A DNA stretch of 35,088 nt, from contig WLPX01000014.1 of NCBI GenBank assembly GCA_009698575.1, forward strand, positions 1 to 35,088, in the 5' to 3' direction. Under the pieces are notes generated by a model. That model ran no database searches. It was not told the origin of the DNA and saw only the letters and a program-made list of their open reading frames with translations. Below, piece after piece: positions 24,338-32,859 of this stretch. Numbering within the stretch: position 1 is the stretch's first letter; each line of letters starts with the position of its first letter. The position numbers and the translations under genes are program-made. This DNA is from Actinomycetota bacterium (GTDB lineage Bacteria > Actinomycetota > Actinomycetes > S36-B12 > UBA5976).

Positions 24338-24379
24338 TTGGTCGTGATTGATTTAGTACAAGTGAACATTAGCAGTAGG

Positions 24380-25345
24380 TCAGGACTTGGGAAAAGCTGG
24401 GGAGGTTAAGGCGGATTCAGTCTCTTTGTCGTGTCCAGATTCGAGTGCAAGCAAGCTAGCAAGCACCAAAAGGATTCCTAAGTACTGCGTCCCAACAGGA
24501 AGTCCACGTCCTAGAACAGCCCCAAACAAAATTGCTACTACTGGAATGATATTGAGAGAAAGAGCGGTTTGTTTGGTTGTTAAATTTGGCGCTGCAAAGT
24601 TAAATAGCAAGAACGGCAAGGTAGTTCCTATGACGCCGGCAAGCACGGCCATATAAAAGTAGTTCCCAACCGATTGCGGTGTTGGAATGTCCGTTCGGGT
24701 AAGAATCAAAACCAAAATAGATAACGTGCTTGCAGCGGTCATTTGCCCGAGAGTTAGCGCAATCGTGTTAACGTCAGATTTCAATCTACGCATAAATAAT
24801 CCATAGATCGCACCTGACAAACCAACGCCAAGGAATGCAAGCGCACCAATGAGTCCAGCTGATACCGACATACCAAGAACGGTCACATATTGACCAGAAG
24901 TTTCTGGATTGGTTGATTGTCCGGCTATTCCAACAATTATTGCTCCCGTGACTCCAACGAGCAGCGCCACAACTGACCAGAGGTTAAGTTTCTCTCGCAA
25001 GAAAAGTGCGCCACCAATTGCTAAGAAAATAACTTCACTGGACATCAAGATTGCCCCGGTTGTGACCGTCCCATATTGCCAGCCAATGTTGCCAAGAAAA
25101 TATGCCAAGCCGGGTTGCAGTAGTCCAATTGGAATGGCAATTCGCCACGGTACGTGCTTAATCGCATTTCGAAGTGATGGGAGCACAATTGCCACGATAA
25201 AGAAAACGATTAACCCACAACACAGCTCAATTACGGTTACGGAAACAGGATCAAGATGCTCAATAGCGATGTCAGCGATTGGATTTCCAACACCCCAACC
25301 GACCATAGCCAGCATCATTGCTACGAGGTATTTGTTGGCATGCAT
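24380..25345 (-). CDS. EamA/DMT-family transporter
   Basis: The 321-residue membrane protein has about ten hydrophobic helices in two EamA halves (GNIGWQYGTVTTGAILMSSEVIFLAIGG... in the first, TLPFLLFNFAAPNLTTKQTALSL... in the second). DMT proteins export amino acids or other metabolites; the substrate is unknown. A TATACT hexamer lies 9 bases before the ATG (25355-25360), giving at most a very short leader. It is 47 bases downstream of the acyl-CoA dehydrogenase stop and could also be read through from that operon. Confidence 0.87.
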   Translation of the reverse strand: MHANKYLVAMMLAMVGWGVGNPIADIAIEHLDPVSVTVIELCCGLIVFFIVAIVLPSLRNAIKHVPWRIAIPIGLLQPGLAYFLGNIGWQYGTVTTGAILMSSEVIFLAIGGALFLREKLNLWSVVALLVGVTGAIIVGIAGQSTNPETSGQYVTVLGMSVSAGLIGALAFLGVGLSGAIYGLFMRRLKSDVNTIALTLGQMTAASTLSILVLILTRTDIPTPQSVGNYFYMAVLAGVIGTTLPFLLFNFAAPNLTTKQTALSLNIIPVVAILFGAVLGRGLPVGTQYLGILLVLASLLALESGHDKETESALTSPAFPKS

Positions 25346-25392
25346 AATGACTGAAGTATATCGGATGTTTAACAGGCTATTAGCAACGAAAA

Positions 25393-26541
25393 TTAGTCAG
25401 CAAAGATTTGCTTGGCAATAACCATTCGCATAATGTCATTGGTTCCCTCACCAATACTCATTAACGGTGCATCACGATAAAGGCGCTCAATTTCATACTC
25501 TGTTGAATAACCGTAGCCACCGTGCACTTGCATCGCGCGAAGTGAATTTTGAATTGCAACTTCAGAGGCAAAAACCTTGGCTTGCGCAGTCTGCAGATCA
25601 ACGCGTTTTCCTTGATCAGCTTCTGAGGCTGCCCAATAAGTAAGTAGGCGAGCGGCTTGAAGATCGGTAGCCATGTCTGCAATCTTTAGCTGAATAGCTT
25701 GGAACTCCGAAATGCTCTTTCCAAAAGCCATGCGCGACTTGGCGTACTTTACGGCTTCTTCGTATGCCCGAGCTGCAATACCAACAGAACGTGCAGCAAT
25801 GTTCAAACGCCCAGTTTCAAGAGCCGAGAGCACTTGCTGCATGCCGCGGCCTTCAACGCCACCGAGCAGGTTTTCAACCGGTACGCGAACTTCATCCAGA
25901 ATTACTTCGCAAGATTCAGGTCCTTTGTAACCCATCTTTGGAATGTCTTTGCCGATTGTGAAGCCAGGTGTGCCTGAATCAATTAGAAGAACTGACATAC
26001 CTTTATGTCGAGGTTCTGCTTTTGGATCAGTCTTTACTAGCACTGGTAATGGATCAGCATGCCGCGCATTAGTAATCCAAGTCTTGGAACCACGGACTAT
26101 GTAATGATCTCCATCGAGCGTCGCTGTGGTTGCGATACCTTGCAAGTCAGTGCCAGCGCCTGGCTCAGTAAGCCCTAATCCACTACGTCGCACGCCGGTT
26201 GCTAGTTCTGGCAAGTACTTTGCTTTTTGTTCCGGGGTGCCGTGCTTGGCAATTATGAAACAAGCCATGGAATGGGAACCAAGAACGCCGGCTACACCCA
26301 TCCAACCGCGCGACAGTTCTTCGAAAACAATTGAGAACGTCGTCATGTCAACACCTAGGCCACCGAACTCTTCTGGAATTGTCATTCCAAAAAGTCCCAT
26401 TTCCTTCATGTGTTCAACGATGGCTGTTGGGTATTCACCTGCATGTTCCATGTCGCGAGCAACTGGAATAATTTCTTTGTCAACGAATGCGCGAATTGCT
26501 TCTTGAAAATCTTTCTGATCTTGCGTCAGTTGAATTGACAT
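25393..26541 (-). CDS. Acyl-CoA dehydrogenase
   Basis: The 382-residue FAD enzyme introduces an alpha-beta double bond into an acyl-CoA. Visible: LTEPGAGTDLQG (FAD binding), GSKTWITNARHAD, RMAFGKSISEFQAIQ, MQVHGGYGYSTEYEIERLYRDA and IGEGTNDIMR with E365 as the likely catalytic base. Residue choice and length fit short/branched-chain acyl-CoA dehydrogenases. Its ATG overlaps the stop of the alpha/beta hydrolase by one base (TAATG), so both are co-translated from the promoter that carries a GTATAC site. In this context it may act on the CoA ester produced by the class III CoA-transferase. Confidence 0.92.
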   Translation of the reverse strand: MSIQLTQDQKDFQEAIRAFVDKEIIPVARDMEHAGEYPTAIVEHMKEMGLFGMTIPEEFGGLGVDMTTFSIVFEELSRGWMGVAGVLGSHSMACFIIAKHGTPEQKAKYLPELATGVRRSGLGLTEPGAGTDLQGIATTATLDGDHYIVRGSKTWITNARHADPLPVLVKTDPKAEPRHKGMSVLLIDSGTPGFTIGKDIPKMGYKGPESCEVILDEVRVPVENLLGGVEGRGMQQVLSALETGRLNIAARSVGIAARAYEEAVKYAKSRMAFGKSISEFQAIQLKIADMATDLQAARLLTYWAASEADQGKRVDLQTAQAKVFASEVAIQNSLRAMQVHGGYGYSTEYEIERLYRDAPLMSIGEGTNDIMRMVIAKQIFAD

Positions 26542-27350
26542 TAGTTAGCCTCAAGGAATTCTTTTAGAAGCGCGTCAAATCGGATGCGCTGCTCTTTTCC
26601 AGCAATAACATGTGAGGCATCTGGCCAAGTGACGCCGATGCAGTTTGGAATCAAGTCTTCGATGACTTGAGTGTGGCGGGCAGTAGTAATTGAATCCTGC
26701 AGAGCGTGCAAAACCAGTGATGGTGTTTTGATGTGTGGCAAGCGTTCCCGTGCATCGTGATTATTACAAGCATGAACGAAACGTTCGTGAGCGGCAAGAT
26801 TGCCATTTAAGTCAGCCCAAGTTCCGTTGTCACCTAATAAGCGGTCACGGTTCTCATTGTAGAAATCTCCGGGGAAGGAAAATGATGCAACGAATTTTTG
26901 GAAGGCATAGAAGCCAGATTCTTGGTGCATAGTTGTCATGCTGTCCAACTGATCAACCATGATTGGATCGGCGAAAGCCCAAGTTCCTGTCATAACTAGT
27001 GAGCGCGCTAGGTCTGGGCGAGCATAAGCAAGTTCTTGGCCGATGCAGGCACCCATGCCGACCATGCCAACGATGTGAACATTGGTCCAGCCAAGATGGT
27101 CAAGAAGTTTCGCTAAGTCATCGGCGAACAATTGCATGGTTGCTTCGCGAGAGTAGTCATCAGTGCTATCGCGCATGCCGCGGTAGTCAAACGTCAAAAC
27201 TTCATACGTTTCAAATAAGTAACGCGGCGCATCTTTATTCTTGCCGTGACAAAAAGTGCCCCAACCGCCCATTACGACCGCTTTATCTGCCCCCGGAATA
27301 CCGGAAACTTCGTAATACATTGAGTGGCCATTTACTTCTAAGGACGGCAT
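26541..27350 (-). CDS. Alpha/beta hydrolase-fold protein without a nucleophile serine (RutD-like role proposed)
   Basis: The 269-residue protein has the fold (VVMGGWG oxyanion region, LTFDYRGMRDS, HIVG...GACIGQELAYA), an acid D219 and a histidine H247 (DASHVI). The nucleophile elbow reads G95-M-V-G-M-G100 instead of G-x-S-x-G: no Ser, Cys or Asp is available. Some alpha/beta-fold proteins of pyrimidine degradation also lack it; as I recall, E. coli RutD has GHALG. It could act as a hydratase/decarboxylase-like helper or have lost activity. GGAGC precedes the ATG; a GTATAC site overlaps its probable -10. It is the first gene of an operon with acyl-CoA dehydrogenase and divergent from rutA. Confidence 0.82.
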   Translation of the reverse strand: MPSLEVNGHSMYYEVSGIPGADKAVVMGGWGTFCHGKNKDAPRYLFETYEVLTFDYRGMRDSTDDYSREATMQLFADDLAKLLDHLGWTNVHIVGMVGMGACIGQELAYARPDLARSLVMTGTWAFADPIMVDQLDSMTTMHQESGFYAFQKFVASFSFPGDFYNENRDRLLGDNGTWADLNGNLAAHERFVHACNNHDARERLPHIKTPSLVLHALQDSITTARHTQVIEDLIPNCIGVTWPDASHVIAGKEQRIRFDALLKEFLEAN

Positions 27351-27384
27351 GAAAGCTCCAGGTTCTTGGGGTTAGTTACCTCAA

Positions 27385-27394
27385 ATGTATACAA
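27385..27394. promoter_or_regulatory. GTATAC operator-like site 1 (hydrolase/rutA divergent region)
   Basis: ATGTATACAA matches 9 of 10 bases of the palindrome TTGTATACAA. It is 35-44 bases before the alpha/beta hydrolase start (minus) and lies in the shared upstream region with rutA. Its TATACA could itself serve as the -10 for the minus-strand operon, so a bound regulator would block RNA polymerase. Confidence 0.65.
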
Positions 27395-27513
27395 AGTTGG
27401 GATTTTTGGCAGAAAAACCCAGTAACTGCGTTGCCAAATGTTCCTTTTGGACACAAAATGCACATTTCTCAGGACAAAGTTTGGTTTTCGCACTATGTTT
27501 CAGAGAAACGCTT

Positions 27514-27535
27514 TGTATGGATTTGTGTCCATACA
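27514..27535. promoter_or_regulatory. Inverted repeat in the rutA leader/promoter
   Basis: TGTATGGA-N6-TCCATACA is a perfect 8-bp inverted repeat, 38-59 bases before the rutA start. Its outer halves TGTAT/ATACA resemble split halves of the GTATAC site, so it may be a wide-spaced operator or an mRNA hairpin. A further GGACACAAA at 27449-27457 is the exact complement of TTTGTGTCC at 27522-27530. Confidence 0.5.
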
Positions 27536-27572
27536 GTCTTTATCGCGATTTGAAACCGGAAGGAGTTCCCCT

Positions 27573-28640
27573 GTGGATCTCGGAGTATTTATTCCAATTG
27601 GCAACAATGGTTGGCTCATTTCAACTACGTCGCCGCAATACAAGCCGTCCTACGAGCTAAACCTTGAATGCGTGCAGCGCGCTGAAAAATATGGCTTTGA
27701 GTTCGCACTTTCAATGATCAAGCTTCGCGGCTTTGGTGGTCAGAGTGAATTCTGGGATTACAACCTAGAGTCATTCACTTTGATGGCTGCACTTGCTGCA
27801 AAGACCGAAAAGATCAAACTTTTCGCTTCAACTGCAATCCTTACCTTGCCACCAGCGATTGTTGCTCGCATGGCAGCAACCATTGATTCAATCGCGCCTG
27901 GCCGTTTTGGTGTAAACATCGTGTCCGGTTGGGCAAAGGGTGAATACGATCAAATGGGTCTGTGGCCAGGGGATGAATACTTCGGCTACCGCTATGAATA
28001 CTCTGAAGAGTATGTCCGCGTAATGCAGGAACTTTGGACCAAGGGCTCATCCGACTTCAAGGGTCAATTCTTCAAGATGGATGACTGCGTGATGTTGCCA
28101 AAGCCTTCGGCAAAGATTCCATTAGTTTGTGCCGGTCAGTCCGAACGCGGTATGCGCTTCTGTGCTGAGTATGGTGACTACCAGTTCATTCTGGGCACCG
28201 GGGTAAACACTCCAACTGCATTCAAGCCAGGAGCCGACCAACTTCTTCGTGCTGCTAAGGAAACTGGCCGTGACATCGGCGCATACGTGCTGTTCATGGT
28301 TATCACCGATGAAACCGACGAAAAGGCTATGGCCAAGTGGAAGCATTACAACGCTGGCGCAGACGCCGGTGCATTGTCATGGATGGCTGGTCAAGCTGCT
28401 GCAGACACTAATGCAGATGGTTCAGGTACCGCGGCCACAATCGCACTTCCAGAAGGCGCAATCAACTTCAACATGGGAACTCTTGTTGGCTCATACGCCT
28501 CAGTGGCTCGTATGCTGGACGAAATTGACACAGTAAATGGAGTCAAGGGTGTCATGTTGACATTCGATGACTTCATAGCTGGCATGGACATCTTCGGGAC
28601 AAAGGTTCAGCCTTTGATGAAGACTCGTGCTGGTAAGTAA
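27573..28640 (+). CDS. rutA: Pyrimidine monooxygenase RutA
   Basis: The 355-residue LLM flavoenzyme is very close to E. coli RutA along its length: [104 protein letters not shown] and LTFDDF are all conserved. RutA opens the uracil or thymine ring between N3 and C4 with FMNH2 and O2, giving a (peroxy)ureidoacrylate. GTG 27573 is the start because GGAAGGAG lies just before it and homology begins there; the open frame back to 27438 is the regulatory region. It is transcribed alone and ends at a strong terminator. FMNH2 probably comes from the FMN reductase at 29383. Confidence 0.92.
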   Translation: MDLGVFIPIGNNGWLISTTSPQYKPSYELNLECVQRAEKYGFEFALSMIKLRGFGGQSEFWDYNLESFTLMAALAAKTEKIKLFASTAILTLPPAIVARMAATIDSIAPGRFGVNIVSGWAKGEYDQMGLWPGDEYFGYRYEYSEEYVRVMQELWTKGSSDFKGQFFKMDDCVMLPKPSAKIPLVCAGQSERGMRFCAEYGDYQFILGTGVNTPTAFKPGADQLLRAAKETGRDIGAYVLFMVITDETDEKAMAKWKHYNAGADAGALSWMAGQAAADTNADGSGTAATIALPEGAINFNMGTLVGSYASVARMLDEIDTVNGVKGVMLTFDDFIAGMDIFGTKVQPLMKTRAGK

Positions 28641-28652
28641 TACCTCTCATTA

Positions 28653-28692
28653 CTAACGGGCGCCTGCTGCTGCAGGCGCCCGTTAGTTTTTT
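28653..28692 (+). terminator. Rho-independent terminator after rutA
   Basis: A perfect 15-bp GC-rich stem (CTAACGGGCGCCTGC and its complement at 28672-28686) with loop TGCT is followed by T6. It ends the rutA transcript. The opposite strand lacks a U tract, so the convergent gntR transcript would be stopped less well. Confidence 0.93.
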
Positions 28693-28706
28693 CAAACCAA
28701 ACTAAA

Positions 28707-29360
28707 TTATTCAGTTTGGCCTTGTCCGAGAATTTCTTCGCGGGCCGCTAATACGTGAGCTCGCATAACGCTAGATGCCCACACTTCATCGCCGGCCTTC
28801 ATGGCATTCACAATTTCGCGATGGTGACGCAGGCTACGAGCTAGCGCATCGGGGGAGTAAACCTTGTATGTCTGCATCACAATCGGCACATGAATAAGTG
28901 TTTCAATCAACAAGCCCAACCTTGTGGAGTTGGACATTTCAATTATCTTGCTGTGAAAGATTCGATTTTTTGCCGCAAGTGCCGGCAGCCGAGTTTCTGA
29001 AGACAAATCAGTGCGCGCCAACTCTTCCATTTCGGTGCATATGTTTTCCAGGAACTCAATCTCGGCAGCAGATGCCCGCGGGGTTGCTAACTCACAGGCA
29101 TGGGACTCAAGGATTGAGCGCAGGTCAAAAATTTCGCGCAGATCGTGCACATCCCATTCGGCAACTCGAGCCCCGCGATTAGGCGAGACATCTACGAGTC
29201 CCTCAGCCGCCAAGCGACGAAGCGCTTCGCGAACGGGTGTCCGGGAAATTCCAAGGCTGACAGCAAGATCTTCTTCAACAAGTCGTTCGGAGTTTGAAAG
29301 CTCACCATTGAGAATGGCCGTTCGGATCTGCTCATAGACCGTAGTTGCGATTTTTGCCAT
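28707..29360 (-). CDS. GntR-family regulator, FadR/FCD subfamily
   Basis: The 217-residue regulator has an N-terminal winged helix (residues ~5-70: TVYEQIRTAILNGEL, LVEEDLAVSLGISRTPVREALRRLAAEGLV) and a C-terminal all-helical FCD ligand domain (~77-210) with metal-binding-type residues in DLREIFDLRSILES, NRIFHSKI, SLRHHREIV and MRAHV. It is the last gene of the operon led by the HMG-CoA-lyase-like gene, so it would autoregulate through the GTATAC site at 31504. It is the natural candidate to bind all five GTATAC sites in this block. The ligand may be a pathway intermediate. Confidence 0.9.
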   Translation of the reverse strand: MAKIATTVYEQIRTAILNGELSNSERLVEEDLAVSLGISRTPVREALRRLAAEGLVDVSPNRGARVAEWDVHDLREIFDLRSILESHACELATPRASAAEIEFLENICTEMEELARTDLSSETRLPALAAKNRIFHSKIIEMSNSTRLGLLIETLIHVPIVMQTYKVYSPDALARSLRHHREIVNAMKAGDEVWASSVMRAHVLAAREEILGQGQTE

Positions 29361-29382
29361 GCTTGCTCCCGAAAGCTAAGTA

Positions 29383-29943
29383 TTATTTTCGCGACCAGGT
29401 TGCGAATTGCTCAACCTGGCGTCCAACTGTTTCTAGATTATTGCGCACACTCTCGTCATCAGTGGTGCCTTCTGCTGAAAATTTGGTAATCGAAGCATTT
29501 ACCGTGGCGCCAAGTGGTGTTGGCCAAGCTCGAAGTGCATGTGCGACAACTCGAATTTGTAGCAATGTGGTCGCAGTTGCCTGCCAGCCATAAGCAACTG
29601 CAATACAACCAACAGCCATGCCATCTAGGTACACCCGAGGACCTTCGCGCAGGTCTTCGATGTAGTCCAAAGCATTTTTAATCATGCCGGACATGCCGCC
29701 GTGGTAGCCAGGAGTGCTAATAATTAAGCCATCAGCGGCTGCAACTGCTTCCAAAAATTTCTTGGCATTGTCAGAGCGATCTGGAGTTTCCGTGTCATAA
29801 ATCGGGAACATCAAGTCACGGCCAGTTATGTAAGTGACTTTGGCGCCAGCTCCCTCAGCTCCGCGGCCAGCAATGCGTAGCGCCTGTTCACTTGAAGATC
29901 CAGGACGCGTACTGCCACCAATTGCAAGAATATTAATTGTCAT
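29383..29943 (-). CDS. NAD(P)H-dependent FMN reductase (SsuE-like)
   Basis: The 186-residue flavodoxin-like enzyme has IGGSTRPGSSSEQAL (FMN phosphate loop) and TPGYHGGMSGMIKNALDYIED (FMN ring/dimer motif), diagnostic of the NADPH-dependent FMN reductase family. It should supply FMNH2 to RutA, replacing RutF of the E. coli system, and perhaps also to the LLM enzyme at 17017. Two bases separate it from the WrbA-like gene upstream and 22 from gntR downstream, all in one operon. Confidence 0.9.
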   Translation of the reverse strand: MTINILAIGGSTRPGSSSEQALRIAGRGAEGAGAKVTYITGRDLMFPIYDTETPDRSDNAKKFLEAVAAADGLIISTPGYHGGMSGMIKNALDYIEDLREGPRVYLDGMAVGCIAVAYGWQATATTLLQIRVVAHALRAWPTPLGATVNASITKFSAEGTTDDESVRNNLETVGRQVEQFATWSRK

Positions 29944-29945
29944 TT

Positions 29946-30557
29946 TTAGTTTCCTGACTTTCCGGCAGCTACCCAGCCAGCAACTTCAGCAAGTTGGCGA
30001 CCTTGGACAAAACAAGCCTTTAGAACGTCTTCATCTGGCAGCGAACCCTTGCGAGAAACGTGGGATGCACCGTAAGGATTACCCGTTACCTTGCTGACAT
30101 GCTCATCGCCGTAACCAAGCGGCATTATCAAAGAACCCCAGTGGTAAAAGTGATTATTTATCGCAAGCGTTGTGGATTCAAGGCCACCATGCGCCGTTGA
30201 TGCAGTAGTAAATGCGGTACCGACAGTGTTCACAAGTGCACCCTTAAACCAAAGTCCACCTGTGGTATCCAGGAATGACTTCAACTGTGAGGCAGGTCCA
30301 CCAAAGCGAGTTGGACTGCCAAGCGCGATGCCATCGGCCCATTCCAAATCATCCAAGGAAGCAAGTGGTTCGCTAGCCATCGCATCGTAGTGCGCTTGCC
30401 ACTTTGGATTGCTGGCAATCGCCTCAGCAGGAGCGGTTTCGGCAACTTGCCGGACTCTGACTTCTGCGCCCACGCTTGCAGCACCTTCACCAATGGCATT
30501 TGCCATAGCAGCAATGTTGCCTGTGGCTGAGTAATAAACAACGGCTATGTTTGTCAT
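29946..30557 (-). CDS. WrbA-like NAD(P)H:quinone oxidoreductase / flavodoxin-fold protein
   Basis: The 203-residue protein contains VVYYSATGNIAAMANAI (FMN phosphate loop), LGSPTRFGGPASQLKSFLDTTGGLW and the TASTAHGGLESTTLAINNHFYHWG segment, all hallmarks of WrbA. WrbA enzymes reduce quinones by two electrons with NAD(P)H. In this cluster it may detoxify quinone-like or conjugated products, or act in flavin supply. Its ATG overlaps the stop of the HMGL-like gene by 4 bases (ATGA). Confidence 0.9.
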   Translation of the reverse strand: MTNIAVVYYSATGNIAAMANAIGEGAASVGAEVRVRQVAETAPAEAIASNPKWQAHYDAMASEPLASLDDLEWADGIALGSPTRFGGPASQLKSFLDTTGGLWFKGALVNTVGTAFTTASTAHGGLESTTLAINNHFYHWGSLIMPLGYGDEHVSKVTGNPYGASHVSRKGSLPDEDVLKACFVQGRQLAEVAGWVAAGKSGN

Positions 30558-31483
30558 GCTTTGTCCTTAGCTGGGAATTGTCCGGCGCGACCTACTAATG
30601 CAGGCGCATCTTTTTCAAGGGCTTTAGATAACCATGATGCCGTATTAACTAGCGCTTCATGATTTAGACCCGTGACAACTCCAGAGCGCTCAAACATATA
30701 GTTCAAATCCTCGGTGGCAATGTTTCCAGTTGCATTTGGCGCAAACGGACATCCGCCAAAACCACCAACGCTGCTATCAAAGCCAACAACTCCAGCTTCC
30801 AAACCAGCCAAAGCGTTGGCATAACCGTTGTTACGAGTGTTGTGAAGGTGTAAGCGCATTGGCGCATCTGGGAAGCGATCGCGAACTGCTGCAGACAGTG
30901 CCCGCACTTGCCATGGAACTCCAACGCCGATGGTGTCAGCTAAACCAACTTCGGCTAAGTGAAGACCGACCATGCCATCAAGTACTCGAGCTACTTGCTC
31001 AGTGGAAACCTCGCCAGCAAATGGGCAACCAAATGCGACTGCCACTGTCATAGTGAGCGGAATGTTTTCGTCTTTACAAACATCAGAAACTTCTTTTGCT
31101 AGGACTAGCATTTCAGCAACTGTCACGTTCTGGTTTGCCAAACTCATTTCATCAGTGCCGGGAATAACTAAGTGGACTTCGTCCACTTTGCTATCTAGGG
31201 CACGATCTAGTCCTTTGCGATTCAAAATCAAGCCAGAATAGGAAACGCCGTTCCCTCGAGGCACACCCGCCATGACTTCTTCGGCATTTGCCATCTGCGG
31301 GACGCGCGTTGGGTGCACAAAAGCTACTGCTTCAATTCGTTTGGCACCTGCCTGCCCAAGCTGGGTGATTAAGTCGACGCGTTGCTCGACCGATAACGGA
31401 ATCTTTTCGTTCTGCAGGCCATCTCGAGGCGAGACTTCAATGATTGAAATATCGTTGCGAGAGGTGGGCATCGTGGCTGTCAT
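30554..31483 (-). CDS. Hydroxymethylglutaryl-CoA lyase-like enzyme
   Basis: The 309-residue TIM-barrel enzyme of the HMGL/DRE-TIM family shows SPRDGLQNEK at the start (metal-binding Asp in PRDG), AFVHPTRVPQM, LHLHNTRNNGYANAL (HxH metal ligands) and GGFGGCPFAPNATGNIATED, which includes the HMGL cysteine. It should split a 3-hydroxy-3-alkyl-3-carboxy acyl-CoA, such as HMG-CoA or a relative. ATG 31483 is chosen over 31528 because the longer frame runs through a GTATAC operator site; no strong Shine-Dalgarno is seen. It leads the operon that also encodes WrbA, FMN reductase and GntR proteins and is divergent from the CoA-transferase. Confidence 0.9.
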   Translation of the reverse strand: MTATMPTSRNDISIIEVSPRDGLQNEKIPLSVEQRVDLITQLGQAGAKRIEAVAFVHPTRVPQMANAEEVMAGVPRGNGVSYSGLILNRKGLDRALDSKVDEVHLVIPGTDEMSLANQNVTVAEMLVLAKEVSDVCKDENIPLTMTVAVAFGCPFAGEVSTEQVARVLDGMVGLHLAEVGLADTIGVGVPWQVRALSAAVRDRFPDAPMRLHLHNTRNNGYANALAGLEAGVVGFDSSVGGFGGCPFAPNATGNIATEDLNYMFERSGVVTGLNHEALVNTASWLSKALEKDAPALVGRAGQFPAKDKA

Positions 31484-31503
31484 ATGGCTATTCTCGTACG
31501 AGA

Positions 31504-31513
31504 TGGTATACAA
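31504..31513. promoter_or_regulatory. GTATAC operator-like site 2 (upstream of HMGL operon)
   Basis: TGGTATACAA matches 9 of 10 bases of TTGTATACAA. It lies 21-30 bases before the HMGL start (31483), so on the minus strand its TATACC could double as the -10 hexamer. It would place the gntR gene under its own control. Confidence 0.65.
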
Positions 31514-31589
31514 GTCCACCTGAATCAAAATCCTTGTTTGCTTGATTTATCGGGTTTTTTTGGAATTGTGGTAGCGGATATGCCAATCT

Positions 31590-31599
31590 TTGTATACAA
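31590..31599. promoter_or_regulatory. GTATAC operator-like site 3 (upstream of CoA-transferase)
   Basis: A perfect TTGTATACAA, extended to the 12-base palindrome TTTGTATACAAA. It ends 29 bases before the CoA-transferase GTG. TATACA within it is a plausible -10 for that gene. Confidence 0.72.
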
Positions 31600-31628
31600 A
31601 TAGAGAAACTGACTGAAAAGGACTAACC

Positions 31629-32825
31629 GTGACTGGACCACTAAGTGACCTAAGACTTGTAGAGCTGGGTCAACTACTAGCTGGTCCGTATTGTGGCCAG
31701 CTCCTAGGTGACTACGGCGCGGAAGTTATCAAGATCGAAGATCCAAAGCGTGGCGACCCGTTGCGCGACTGGGGCCAAGAGAAGTCGCATGGCAAATCTC
31801 TATGGTGGCCGATTGCCGCTCGCAACAAGAAATGTGTAACCGCAGATTTGCGCACTCCTGAAGGTCAACAGATCGTAAAGGAACTTGTCGCGCAATCTGA
31901 CATGCTGTTAGAGAATTTCCGTCCTGGCACACTCGAGCGTTGGGGACTGGGCTACGACGTACTTTCAAAAATCAATCCGGGTTTGATTTTGATTCGCGTA
32001 AGTGGTTACGGACAAACCGGACCATACGCACCGCGCCCAGGTTATGCATCCGTTGGCGAGGCTATGGGTGGCCTGCGCTATGTAATTGGTGAACCTGATC
32101 GGATGCCGGCTCGCGCGGGCATTTCATTAGGTGATTCGCTAGCAGCGACTTTTGCAACCCTTGGCGCATTAGCTGCGCTGCACTCCAAAGAAAAGACTGG
32201 CAAGGGTCAGGTTATCGACGCTTCGATTTATGAATCAGTTATGGCTTACATGGAATCGCTAATTCCGGAGTGGGCAATTGGTGGCTACCAACGTGAGCGC
32301 ACCGGATCAGTTCTGCCAAAAATTACGCCAAGCAATGTTTATCCAACTAAGTCTGGCGAGATGCTCTTGATTGCAGCGAACATGGACACGGTATTTAAGC
32401 GTCTGGCTCACGCGATGGGTAAGCCAGAACTTGCAGACGATCCGAAATACGCAACTCACATTGCACGTGGTGACAATACCGCCGAACTCGATGCCATGAT
32501 TGCTGACTGGAGTCGGACCTGGGAAATGAAAGATTTGATTAATCACTTAATCGAAGAAGAAGTTCCGCACGGTTTGGTCTACACCGCAAAAGACATGATT
32601 GCGGATCCACACATTCAGGCACGTGAATCCATTATTAATGTTGATGTTCCAGGCGTGGGCGAATTCCCAATGCAAAACATCTTCCCGTTTTTCTCAGACA
32701 CCAAGCCATCAATACGTTGGAGTGGACCAGCTCATGGCGAACACACTGACGAAGTTTATGGCGACTTGCTCGGCTACGACGCAGCTAAATTAGCTGACTT
32801 GCGTAGCAAAGGAATCATTAAGTAA
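31629..32825 (+). CDS. CaiB/BaiF (class III) CoA-transferase
   Basis: The 398-residue enzyme of the formyl-CoA transferase family has LAGPYCGQLLGDYGAEVIKIE near the N-terminus, the RNKKCVTADLRTPEGQ segment, LLENFRPGTLERWGLGYD, and the catalytic aspartate D169 (GDSLA), the same number as in Oxalobacter Frc. It would move CoA from a donor such as succinyl-CoA to an organic acid. Next to an HMGL-like lyase it recalls succinate:HMG or itaconate-type CoA-transferases, but the acceptor is unknown. AAAAGGA precedes the GTG at 31629. Transcribed alone from a GTATAC-site promoter. Confidence 0.92.
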   Translation: MTGPLSDLRLVELGQLLAGPYCGQLLGDYGAEVIKIEDPKRGDPLRDWGQEKSHGKSLWWPIAARNKKCVTADLRTPEGQQIVKELVAQSDMLLENFRPGTLERWGLGYDVLSKINPGLILIRVSGYGQTGPYAPRPGYASVGEAMGGLRYVIGEPDRMPARAGISLGDSLAATFATLGALAALHSKEKTGKGQVIDASIYESVMAYMESLIPEWAIGGYQRERTGSVLPKITPSNVYPTKSGEMLLIAANMDTVFKRLAHAMGKPELADDPKYATHIARGDNTAELDAMIADWSRTWEMKDLINHLIEEEVPHGLVYTAKDMIADPHIQARESIINVDVPGVGEFPMQNIFPFFSDTKPSIRWSGPAHGEHTDEVYGDLLGYDAAKLADLRSKGIIK

Positions 32826-32859
32826 ATAACGGTTACGTGTAATTACTTTCGACCAAGGT

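Noticed and set aside
27438..27572. 45-residue N-terminal extension of RutA
   Set aside because: The stretch overlaps the promoter and an inverted repeat; RutA homology and the Shine-Dalgarno GGAAGGAG both point to GTG 27573.
30281..30541. Minus-strand frame overlapping the WrbA-like gene in another frame
   Set aside because: Shadow frame; the overlapping WrbA gene has full family motifs.
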